Positions 1 through 5,821 of a stretch of DNA of 9,021 nt are shown one piece after another (position 1 is the first letter of the stretch; each line of letters opens with the position of its first letter). The notes beneath the pieces were generated by a model. The model made no database searches, was not told the origin of the DNA, and saw only the letters and a program-made list of their open reading frames with translations. Made by a program: the position numbers and the translations under genes. The DNA comes from Spirulina sp. DLM2.Bin59 (GTDB lineage: Bacteria; Cyanobacteriota; Cyanobacteriia; Cyanobacteriales; Spirulinaceae), in contig RECT01000124.1 in NCBI GenBank assembly GCA_007693875.1, forward strand, positions 1-9,021, given 5' to 3'.

Positions 1-10
1 GATGAAATCG

Positions 11-35
11 CGCTATTGAGTTAATATAGCGTTTT
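11..35 (+). terminator. Possible weak terminator of an upstream gene
   Basis: The arms CGCTAT (11-16) and ATAGCG (26-31) are perfectly complementary around a 9-nt loop, and TTTT follows at 32-35. This is the outline of a Rho-independent terminator, but the stem is only 6 bp and half A/T, so it would be weak. No gene end is visible to its left because the window begins there. It could equally be a chance inverted repeat. Confidence 0.3.
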
Positions 36-54
36 CGGTACTCATGAAGTCTAG

Positions 55-96
55 CCCTCACCCCAAACCCCTCTCCCAAGGAGGGCGAGGGGCTTC
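55..96 (+). repeat. C-rich dispersed hairpin repeat, copy 1
   Basis: A C-rich block followed by a G-rich block. The core at 68-92 folds as CCCCTC, a T/C mismatch, CCC, a 5-nt loop AAGGA, then GGG and GAGGGG. An inverted relative lies at 6775-6799 with the same geometry, including the mismatch. From memory, repeats of the type CCCTCACCCC...CCCCTCTCCC are common between genes of many cyanobacteria. No coding role is apparent. Confidence 0.7.
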
Positions 97-166
97 AGAA
101 TCCACCTCATAACTTGAGAAACCGCTACATCGTAAAGTTGGCTTGATGGGATGCTGGATGTGCATG

Positions 167-188
167 GGGGCGAACAATTTTTTGCCCC
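167..188 (+). promoter_or_regulatory. Hairpin in the leader of the histidine kinase gene
   Basis: GGGGCGAA (167-174) pairs with TTTGCCCC (181-188), one pair being G-T, around a 6-nt loop. There is no T-run after it on either strand, so it is not a typical terminator. It lies 54 nt before the kinase start and is flanked by a wider inverted repeat, GCTTGAT (141-147) and ATCAAGC (209-215). Whether it acts as RNA structure or as a protein site cannot be told from the sequence. Confidence 0.35.
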
Positions 189-242
189 GACATCAACCGC
201 ACGATCTAATCAAGCAGATTCCACATTAACCCGATCTTAAAG

Positions 243-1667
243 ATGATTATCCCTCGCTGGCTCCGCGCCCAAATTGTCCCCACCTCCTTACAATTTCGCC
301 TCACCCTCGAACTGGTGACGATTTCAATTTTAGGACTGGGAACAGTGGCGATCTGGGCGGCTTGGCAGATGGAACAAAACCTGGTGGCAGCCCATAAGCA
401 AACCCTAGAATATATCGCCCTGCGGTTTCCGGATCAGTTGGAACTGTATAGCGAGATGGGTTCCATAGAAATGGGATTAGACCGCACCATTGAACGGGTT
501 GCTCGGCCGGGGCTAATGGTGTGGGTGCAGGGGGAAAATGGGCAGGTTTTAGCGCAATCGGTTCAGGAACAATCGACAGCAACCTTAATAGGGGATGTCA
601 ACCAAATGCCCACCGTGCCCAATAAGCCCCAGGTGGTGCGGTTTGGCGATCGCAATATTGTTCTCTGTGGTACACCCATTACCCTGCAAGGGCAAACCGT
701 CGGCAAGCTCTACCTTTCCCAGGATATTACCCTCGATCAACGCAAATTAAATGCCAGTTTGTGGGGTTTATTTTGGGTAAGTATGGTGGCCATTGTGTTG
801 TTAATGGTGACGATTTCCCAACGGATTCGCCGGGCCATGCAACCCCTAGCGGCCATGAGTCAAGTGGCCAGCGCAGTTTCCGCCGATGATTTGAGTGGGG
901 CGCAGTTGCAACTTCAGCAAGCTCCGGCGGAAATTTTAGGGTTAGCCCAAGCCTTTAATGCGATGCTGTTGCGCCTATCGGGGGCTTGGGAGCAACAGCG
1001 GCAATTTGTCGGCAATGTCTCCCATGAGTTGCGCACCCCCTTAACGGTGGTGGTGGGGTATTTACAAAGCCTGTTGCGGCGGGGAACCCATTTAAGTGCC
1101 TATCAACAGCAGGCCATTGAAACCGCAACGGCAGAAGCAGAGCGGACAATTCGGATGTTGGAGGATTTGCTCGATTTGGCCCGGGCTGATAGCGGCCATC
1201 TCCATTTTCGCCTTAATCCCGTCAGTTTAAATACCTTAGTGGCGGAGGTGGCGGCCATGAGTGAGGCAGTGAGCGATCGCCCCATTCCATGCCAAGCTCC
1301 CCCTGAAGATCTCGTCGTTTGTGCCGATCAGGATCGCCTCCAACAGGTGTTAATTAATTTGGTAGACAATGGCATTAAATATTCTGCCCCAGATCAAGGG
1401 GTGGTGTTGAGGTTAGAACGGGGGGAAGGCGTGGGGATCATTCATGTGTGCGATCGCGGCATTGGTATTGCCCTCCCCCATCAACAGCGGATTTTTGAGC
1501 GATTTTATCGGGCCGATGAGGCGCGATCGCAACAAGGGACGGGGTTGGGGTTGGCGATCGCCAAAAGCCTGATCGAAGGGATGCAAGGCCGCCTGACCCT
1601 CCGTTCCCAACCCGGCAAAGGCAGTACATTCACCCTTAGTCTTCCCCTTTGGCAAACCCATGGCTGA
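243..1667 (+). CDS. Membrane-bound sensor histidine kinase
   Basis: A 474-residue protein with the standard order of an EnvZ/PhoR-type kinase. A first membrane helix at about 19-41 and a second at 173-191 enclose a roughly 130-residue sensor region facing outside the cytoplasm. A HAMP linker (about 192-246) leads to a HisKA domain with the phospho-accepting His261 in NVSHELRTP, then an ATPase domain: N-box NLVDN (372-376), G1 DRGIGI (404-409), F-box around IFERF (417-421) and G2 GTGLGL (432-437). All catalytic motifs are intact. It should phosphorylate the regulator whose start codon lies inside its 3' end (8-nt overlap), implying coupled translation. The sensor region matches no domain I recognise, so the stimulus is unknown. 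The start at 243 has no clear Shine-Dalgarno sequence, but the frame makes a sensible N-terminus from there. Five of the window's HIP1 octamers fall in this gene. Confidence 0.95.
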   Translation: MIIPRWLRAQIVPTSLQFRLTLELVTISILGLGTVAIWAAWQMEQNLVAAHKQTLEYIALRFPDQLELYSEMGSIEMGLDRTIERVARPGLMVWVQGENGQVLAQSVQEQSTATLIGDVNQMPTVPNKPQVVRFGDRNIVLCGTPITLQGQTVGKLYLSQDITLDQRKLNASLWGLFWVSMVAIVLLMVTISQRIRRAMQPLAAMSQVASAVSADDLSGAQLQLQQAPAEILGLAQAFNAMLLRLSGAWEQQRQFVGNVSHELRTPLTVVVGYLQSLLRRGTHLSAYQQQAIETATAEAERTIRMLEDLLDLARADSGHLHFRLNPVSLNTLVAEVAAMSEAVSDRPIPCQAPPEDLVVCADQDRLQQVLINLVDNGIKYSAPDQGVVLRLERGEGVGIIHVCDRGIGIALPHQQRIFERFYRADEARSQQGTGLGLAIAKSLIEGMQGRLTLRSQPGKGSTFTLSLPLWQTHG

Positions 1668-2334
1668 TCATATTTTACTCATCGAAGATAACACCAAACT
1701 CGCCACATTGATCGCGGCAGAATTGGAGCTAGAAGGCTATAGCGTCACCGTCGCCAATAATGGCATGGATGGCTTAACCTTCGCCCGCAATCAACCCTTT
1801 CAGTTATTAATTGTCGATTGGATGTTACCGGGCATTTCTGGGGTTGATCTCTGTTTACGGTTACGCAATACCGGCGTACAAGTGCCGCTGATTTTGCTCA
1901 CCGCCAAGGATGAAGTGAGCGATCGCGTCACGGGTTTAAATGCCGGAGCTGATGATTATGTTACCAAGCCTTTTAGCATTGAGGAACTATTAGCCCGGGT
2001 GAAAGCCCAATTGCGCCGCAGCCACGCCACAGAATCCGACCTCCTCACCTTTGACGACCTCTCCCTGAATCGCCTCACCCGCGAAGTTTATCGCCACCAA
2101 CAGGCGATCGAACTGACAGCACGGGAATTCGATCTTTTAGAACTGCTCCTGCGCCATCCCCGCCAAGTCTTAACCCGTGACCAAATCCTCGAACAGGTGT
2201 GGGGCTACGATTTCATGGGGGAATCCAACATTATTGAAGTCTATGTGCGGGCATTGCGGATCAAGCTGGAGGTGCATAATCCCCAACGCCTGATCCATAC
2301 GGTGCGGGGCGTGGGCTATGTATTGCGGAGTTAG
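1660..2334 (+). CDS. OmpR/PhoB-family response regulator
   Basis: A 224-residue DNA-binding regulator. The receiver domain (about 3-118) has the acidic pocket Glu9/Asp10, the phosphorylation site Asp53 in LIVDWMLPG, the switch residue Thr81 and Lys103 in TKPF. The C-terminal winged-helix domain (about 126-224) has the usual ELTAREFDLLELLL helix, the RDQILEQVWGYDF stretch and the closing hairpin HTVRGVGYVLR. It starts inside the kinase gene (ATG at 1660, kinase stop at 1665-1667), so the two are almost certainly partners and translated together. Cyanobacteria carry several close relatives in this family (RpaB, RppA/NrsR, ManR, NblR). I cannot assign it to one of them, so no symbol is given. 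Target genes are unknown. Confidence 0.95.
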   Translation: MADHILLIEDNTKLATLIAAELELEGYSVTVANNGMDGLTFARNQPFQLLIVDWMLPGISGVDLCLRLRNTGVQVPLILLTAKDEVSDRVTGLNAGADDYVTKPFSIEELLARVKAQLRRSHATESDLLTFDDLSLNRLTREVYRHQQAIELTAREFDLLELLLRHPRQVLTRDQILEQVWGYDFMGESNIIEVYVRALRIKLEVHNPQRLIHTVRGVGYVLRS

Positions 2335-2446
2335 CGATCGCCCGACCCATGGCGTATGCGGCTCAATGTTCCGCCCTTTTTTCCCCAAGGATCTGGGATC
2401 CCCAACAAATCCGGTTAGAGTGGAGACAGTTTTTTGTGAAGCGGTT

Positions 2447-3445
2447 ATGGCAGAAACGAAACCGATGATCCTCGTGACAGGCGGGGCGGGTTATATTGGC
2501 TCCCATGCAGTCCTAGCCCTACAAGAGGCAGGCTATGGGGTTGTGGTTTTAGATAACCTGGTCTACGGCCACCGGGAATTAGTGGAGCAGGAATTGAACG
2601 CTACATTGATTGTGGGGGATACGAGCGATCGCCCCCTCCTAGATCAACTCTTTGCCGATTATCCCATTGCCGCTGTGATGCACTTCGCCGCCTATGCCTA
2701 TGTGGGGGAATCCGTCACCGATCCGGCTAAATACTATCAAAACAATGTGGTGGGGACTCTCACCCTTCTCGATGCAATGCGGGGCGCGGGCATCAGTTGC
2801 TTCGTCTTTTCCTCCACCTGCGCCACCTATGGCATACCCCAAACCCTCCCCATCCCCGAAACCCATCCCCAAGACCCCATCAACCCCTACGGCCAAACCA
2901 AATTGATCGTGGAAAAAATCCTCGATGACTACGATCACGCCTATGGAATGCGTTCCGTCCGGTTTCGCTACTTCAACGCCGCCGGGGCCGATCCCCATGG
3001 CCGCCTAGGCGAAGACCACAACCCCGAAACCCATCTCATCCCCCTCATTCTCGATGCTGCCCTAGGCCGGCGGGACAAAATCGCCATTTTTGGCACCGAC
3101 TACCCCACCCCCGACGGTACCTGTATCCGCGACTATATCCACGTCACGGACTTAGCCGCCGCCCATCTCCTGGGCATTGATTACCTTTTGCAGGGGGGGA
3201 AAACTGAGGTATTTAATCTGGGTAACGGCAATGGCTTCTCGGTGCGGGAAGTCATTGCCCAGGTACGCCAGACGACGGGGCGGGATGTGGTGGCAGTGGA
3301 ATGCGATCGCCGCCCTGGGGATCCGCCAATTTTGGTGGGCAGTTGCGAGAAAGCCCAAAAACTCTTGGGATGGCAACCCCGTTATGGAGATTTAGGGCAA
3401 ATCGTCGCCCATGCCTGGCAATGGCATCAAAAACGCCATGTTTAG
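2447..3445 (+). CDS. galE: UDP-glucose 4-epimerase
   Basis: Interconverts UDP-glucose and UDP-galactose using tightly bound NAD, supplying galactose units for polysaccharides and, in cyanobacteria, galactolipid-related metabolism. An extended short-chain dehydrogenase fold: NAD-binding TGGAGYIGS at 11-19, Asp36 (in VLDNL) after the second strand, the active-site segment FSSTCATYG (121-129) and the Tyr148/Lys152 pair in NPYGQTK. The residue aligned with the Escherichia coli catalytic Ser124 is Thr124. Length is 332 residues, normal for GalE. I chose ATG at 2447 because the family begins just before the Rossmann motif; the frame stays open upstream to 2318, but that extension is unlike GalE. 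It lies 112 nt after the regulator with no terminator between, so read-through is possible. Its last 4 nt overlap the end of the convergent transporter gene. Related sugar epimerases cannot be fully excluded. Confidence 0.93.
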   Translation: MAETKPMILVTGGAGYIGSHAVLALQEAGYGVVVLDNLVYGHRELVEQELNATLIVGDTSDRPLLDQLFADYPIAAVMHFAAYAYVGESVTDPAKYYQNNVVGTLTLLDAMRGAGISCFVFSSTCATYGIPQTLPIPETHPQDPINPYGQTKLIVEKILDDYDHAYGMRSVRFRYFNAAGADPHGRLGEDHNPETHLIPLILDAALGRRDKIAIFGTDYPTPDGTCIRDYIHVTDLAAAHLLGIDYLLQGGKTEVFNLGNGNGFSVREVIAQVRQTTGRDVVAVECDRRPGDPPILVGSCEKAQKLLGWQPRYGDLGQIVAHAWQWHQKRHV

Positions 3446-4539
3446 CCCATGGATTCCGGGAGAGCAGCGGGATCTTTCGGGGTGATGGGGGGGAGGGTTT
3501 CCGCTTCAATGGCATGAATCCCCAGGGTGGCGGATTGATGCCAGCGATCTAGGACATCGGCAAATAAGACTTCCTCAATCCAGACCTTGGCCACCACGGT
3601 TAGGGGTAGGGCCAGGATCAGGCCCAACAGGCCAAAGGTACGGGCAAAGAAAATCTGGGCCGTCAGTGTCACCGCTGGCAACAGCGAAACCTGTTTCGCC
3701 ATCACCGTTGGCGAGAGCCAATAGCTCTCAATATTTTGAATCACCACATACCAGGCCAACACCGCTGCCACCTTCCAAGGGGCATCGAGCAATGCCACCA
3801 TAATGGGAAAAATTGCACTGGTGACAGGGCCGATGTTAGGGATCAGATTCAGCACCCCCGCCAGGAGGGCATGAACCAAGACCAGATCGACCCCAAAGAA
3901 GACCAAGCCGATGGCGCTCATGGTGCCAATAAACAGGCAGTTAATCACCATCCCTTCCAGCCAACTGCTCAGGGCAACTTCGCACTGGTTGAGGATGCCA
4001 TCGGTGCGGCTGCGGTAGAAGGAGGGGAAGAGTTTGATGAAGGCTTGGCGGTATTCCTGGGGATTGGCCAACATCATCAGGGTTAAAACCACAACGAGCA
4101 ACAATTGCAACACCGTGGCCACGGAACTGGAAAAGAAGCTGAGGAGCGCCACCCCCAAGGGTTGGAGTTGGTTGACCACTTCCTTCCAAGTGGGGGGATC
4201 GGGGGCCAGTTCGGAGAAGCGTTCTAGTTGGACAATTTGCGATCGCACCTGGGTGAAGGCCGTCGGGAGCAGGTCAATCAACTTTTGAAACTGCTCCACA
4301 AAGGGGGGGACAATCAACCAAAAAAATAGGCTAATCACCACCACCACCAAACCGAGGGTCAGCGCCACCGCCCCGCCCCGATTGCCTATGCCCCACCCCA
4401 TCAACTTCCGCACGAGGCGATTGAGGGCCGTAGCCAGGACAACGGCGGAAAAGATCAAGAGCAACAGTTGATGAATTTGCCAGAGGATATACAGGGCAAT
4501 CACCAAACAGCTAAACCCCAACCACTTACCGAAGTTCAT
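3442..4539 (-). CDS. AI-2E family membrane transporter-like protein
   Basis: A 365-residue multi-spanning membrane protein of the AI-2E/TqsA/PerM family. Two close helices at the N-terminus (about 6-38), a third at 57-80, then a soluble amphipathic stretch (about 81-135), then further helices at about 140-158, 199-217, 220-250, 255-270 and 295-318. The family signature is visible as LIPNIGPVTSAIFP (232-245), with the LLGLILALPLTVV segment at 304-316. The C-terminal tail (about 325-365) is proline-rich and probably cytoplasmic. Family members have been linked to export of autoinducer-2 or to ion/proton exchange; substrate cannot be inferred here, and cyanobacteria often carry several paralogues. 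The start codon overlaps the stop of the upstream YkgJ-type gene by ATGA, so the two are probably one operon. The stop overlaps the galE stop tail to tail. Confidence 0.9.
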   Translation of the reverse strand: MNFGKWLGFSCLVIALYILWQIHQLLLLIFSAVVLATALNRLVRKLMGWGIGNRGGAVALTLGLVVVVISLFFWLIVPPFVEQFQKLIDLLPTAFTQVRSQIVQLERFSELAPDPPTWKEVVNQLQPLGVALLSFFSSSVATVLQLLLVVVLTLMMLANPQEYRQAFIKLFPSFYRSRTDGILNQCEVALSSWLEGMVINCLFIGTMSAIGLVFFGVDLVLVHALLAGVLNLIPNIGPVTSAIFPIMVALLDAPWKVAAVLAWYVVIQNIESYWLSPTVMAKQVSLLPAVTLTAQIFFARTFGLLGLILALPLTVVAKVWIEEVLFADVLDRWHQSATLGIHAIEAETLPPITPKDPAALPESMG

Positions 4540-4895
4540 GACGCTTCCTCCGGTGTGGCGGCAATATACCGCTCCAGTTCTGGGCTGTTCGCGCCATAGA
4601 CCCCGGTGATCTGCTGTTCACAACAGTCAATGGCAAAATCATTAAAGTCTTCCAAAGCAATGCCATACATTTGTTTAAAGGTATCAGGGCGGACACGGCA
4701 GAAGCGGGGGCGATCAGCGTAGATCCTGCAATTGCGGCGCTCCATGTCGTAGTGTTTGCACCAGCCCCCCTCGCCGACGAGGCTGAGGTAGAGGGTGAGT
4801 TCCTCCGGAGTGAGGTAGGTTTCCAGGTCGGGGCGATCGCCCGGATCCAGGTGGCAGCAAGCACCACAGTTTTCAATACATTGCCAGAGAGCCAT
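4536..4895 (-). CDS. YkgJ-type cysteine cluster protein (likely metal binding)
   Basis: A 119-residue soluble protein with nine cysteines. The family mark is the N-terminal CxxxCxxCC motif (Cys6, Cys10, Cys13, Cys14), followed by Cys46 in GGWCKHYD, Cys56 and Cys66 in CRIYADRPRFC, and a Cys91-Cys92 pair. This order (CxxxCxxCC, WCxxYD, CxIYxxRPxxCR) is that of the YkgJ/UPF0153 zinc- or iron-binding family, whose function is not well established. No signal peptide or membrane segment is present. It is the first gene of a minus-strand pair; its TGA overlaps the ATG of the AI-2E-family gene. No clear Shine-Dalgarno sequence precedes ATG at 4895, but a TATACA box lies 16 nt upstream (4911-4916). 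Which metal it binds, and why it travels with a transporter, are open. Confidence 0.88.
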   Translation of the reverse strand: MALWQCIENCGACCHLDPGDRPDLETYLTPEELTLYLSLVGEGGWCKHYDMERRNCRIYADRPRFCRVRPDTFKQMYGIALEDFNDFAIDCCEQQITGVYGANSPELERYIAATPEEAS

Positions 4896-4907
4896 GGAAT
4901 TTGGTGA

Positions 4908-4925
4908 TTTTGTATAGTTTTGTAT
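4908..4925. promoter_or_regulatory. Tandem TTTTGTAT direct repeat over the likely YkgJ promoter
   Basis: TTTTGTAT occurs twice (4908-4915 and 4918-4925), separated by AG, so the period is exactly 10 bp, about one helical turn. On the minus strand the inner copy supplies TATACA (4916 to 4911), a fair -10 box 16 nt before the YkgJ-type start codon. A dimeric regulator could bind both copies on the same face of the DNA. The repeat could also simply be A/T-rich promoter sequence. Confidence 0.4.
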
Positions 4926-4946
4926 CGTTCCTGAAGGGGGATGTCC

Positions 4947-4958
4947 GGGGGTTCCCCC
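4947..4958. repeat. Short inverted repeat GGGGGTTCCCCC
   Basis: Five-base arms around TT, between the divergent ykgJ-type and psb30 promoters. Another GGGGG at 4936-4940 could pair with the same C-run. A similar element, GGGGTTTTCCCC, lies at 5810-5821 in front of mscS. Function unknown. Confidence 0.35.
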
Positions 4959-4970
4959 TATCCGGTAATA

Positions 4971-5000
4971 TTAACCATGAATTTTTGTTAGTTTTTATAT
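4971..5000 (+). promoter_or_regulatory. Probable psb30 promoter
   Basis: A -10-like TTATAT (4995-5000) and a -35-like TTAACC (4971-4976, 4 of 6 matches to TTGACA) are 18 nt apart, giving an expected start near 5007 and a leader of about 16 nt. GGGGAAAG at 5012-5019 is a plausible ribosome binding site for ATG at 5023. I see no clear pair of HLR1 sites (RpaB-type light control). Confidence 0.4.
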
Positions 5001-5022
5001 CGGGTTGGAACGGGGAAAGACT

Positions 5023-5154
5023 ATGGACTTTTTAATGAACTTCTTCGGTGCCATCAATTTTGAAGTGATTTTTCAACTGGTGTTCCTGGGATTGATTTTC
5101 ATCGCGGGGCCGGTCGTTGTGTTTTTGTTAGCACTGCGGGGGGGGGATCTCTAG
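5023..5154 (+). CDS. psb30: Photosystem II subunit Psb30 (Ycf12)
   Basis: A 43-residue single-pass membrane protein that sits at the edge of the photosystem II core near cytochrome b559 and helps stabilise the complex in the thylakoid membrane. The sequence begins MDFLMNFFGAINFEVIFQL, has a hydrophobic helix at about residues 14-37 containing an Ala-Gly-Pro break (IAGP, 27-30), and ends in ALRGGDL. The INxEVIxQL start and RGG(D/N)L end are what I remember of Ycf12 proteins, and the length fits. It is too short for many gene finders and is easily missed. It has its own likely promoter and a strong terminator at 5186, so it is probably transcribed alone. A run of nine G (5138-5146) encodes the Arg-Gly-Gly-Asp end and is a spot where sequencing or replication slippage would alter the C-terminus. 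Confidence 0.93.
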   Translation: MDFLMNFFGAINFEVIFQLVFLGLIFIAGPVVVFLLALRGGDL

Positions 5155-5185
5155 GGTTCACCAGCACCACGACATGATTGCTGCG

Positions 5186-5219
5186 AAATCCCTCCTAGAT
5201 CAGACTAGGAGGGATTTTT
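5186..5219 (+). terminator. Strong Rho-independent terminator of psb30
   Basis: A perfect 13-bp stem, AAATCCCTCCTAG (5186-5198) with CTAGGAGGGATTT (5205-5217), closes a 6-nt loop; the run TTTTT (5215-5219) spans the foot of the stem and its 3' side. It lies 31 nt after the psb30 stop and 37 nt beyond the stop of the convergent small membrane protein gene. On the minus strand the stem is followed by only three T, so it should work best for psb30 but may serve both. Confidence 0.9.
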
Positions 5220-5256
5220 GCCAAGGGAGAATCATCAGAGCAATCCGCCCCTCGGT

Positions 5257-5577
5257 TCAGACTTCTTCCACCTCAAGCAAAGCACTCAAAACTGCGCCAC
5301 AGGCAAAGGCAAACACCAAGGGCATGGGGGAATGGGTGAAATAGCTCAACAGTAGAGAGGCGACGGCGGCGATCGCCCCCAGCCACAACACCACCCGCTC
5401 CTCTTCACACCAACCCTTTGCCGCCTTAATCGAGCGCAGCACCGATGTAGGAATTGGCTCCGGCATCACCGCTCCGGGGGGGAACGCCCAATAGTTCCCT
5501 GGCCGCTCCTGAAATAGATCCGTCCAACCATTATCTAGACACCATTCGTCAATCCATTGATCGCTGTAATGCTTCAT
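5257..5577 (-). CDS. Small two-helix membrane protein, function unknown
   Basis: A 106-residue protein that I do not recognise beyond the look of a conserved cyanobacterial hypothetical. The N-terminal half (1-60) is soluble and rich in Trp, Tyr and acidic residues (MKHYSDQWIDEWCLDNGW...), with a Pro-rich stretch at 33-43 and two cysteines (13, 57). The C-terminal half has two membrane helices at about 62-80 and 84-101, ending in the acidic tail LEVEEV, so both ends probably face the same side. The frame is open for 28 codons further upstream, but I chose ATG at 5577 because GGAGG lies 6 nt before it and the extension looks like leader sequence. It converges on psb30 across the terminator at 5186-5219. 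No paired gene gives a clue to its role. Confidence 0.75.
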   Translation of the reverse strand: MKHYSDQWIDEWCLDNGWTDLFQERPGNYWAFPPGAVMPEPIPTSVLRSIKAAKGWCEEERVVLWLGAIAAVASLLLSYFTHSPMPLVFAFACGAVLSALLEVEEV

Positions 5578-5728
5578 CGAGAACCTCCAGGAAACCCCAC
5601 CCCAGTGCCATTGGCCTAGGTTGGGGGTGCAAGCGAACAGAACACGCAAAAACGCGGTCAATTTTATCAGTCTGATCCTAGCAGTGGCCTCCCTGATTGC
5701 CCGCGCATCCCCTAAAAAACTTTACGTT

Positions 5729-5756
5729 TTGCCATAAAAACATGAGTATTTATACT
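5729..5756 (+). promoter_or_regulatory. Likely mscS promoter
   Basis: TTGCCA (5729-5734) and TATACT (5751-5756) each match the sigma-70 consensus at 5 of 6 bases and are 16 nt apart. This is the best promoter I see in the window. The expected start is near 5763, leaving a leader of about 130 nt before the channel gene. Confidence 0.6.
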
Positions 5757-5758
5757 CA
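5743..5758. promoter_or_regulatory. Perfect inverted repeat overlapping the -10 box, candidate operator
   Basis: TGAGTATTTATACTCA has two perfect 7-base arms around TT. It covers the whole -10 box at 5751-5756, the usual place for a repressor dimer to block RNA polymerase. Because it is symmetrical it also offers TATAAA on the minus strand, towards the small membrane protein gene about 170 nt away, so it could control both genes. No regulator gene lies nearby. Confidence 0.5.
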
Positions 5759-5809
5759 ACTTCCCCAGGAATGCGCTAACCTCGCAGCAAAGGTTCACCC
5801 CCATGGAAC

Positions 5810-5821
5810 GGGGTTTTCCCC
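5810..5821 (+). repeat. Leader hairpin GGGGTTTTCCCC
   Basis: Four-base arms around TTTT inside the presumed mscS leader. An upstream C-run at 5798-5802 could pair with the same G-run, giving two exclusive folds. The stems are short, so this is only suggestive. Confidence 0.3.

Noticed and set aside
2389..2401. GGATC-TGG-GATCC inverted repeat between the regulator and galE as a terminator
   Set aside because: Five-base arms with a 3-nt loop and no T-run after it; the T-run lies on the wrong side.
2318..2446. N-terminal extension of galE to an upstream ATG
   Set aside because: The extra 43 residues overlap the end of the regulator gene and are unlike any GalE N-terminus; the Rossmann motif follows ATG 2447 directly.
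2639..2998. A 119-codon minus-strand frame inside galE
   Set aside because: Low-complexity Gly/Ile-rich product opposite a clearly conserved enzyme; shadow frame.
3736..4086. A 116-codon plus-strand frame opposite the AI-2E-family gene
   Set aside because: Gln/His/Asp-rich product that is the usual reverse image of hydrophobic codons; no support.
5578..5661. Upstream start for the 106-residue membrane protein
   Set aside because: The internal ATG at 5577 has a GGAGG site at proper spacing, and the extension shows no domain character.
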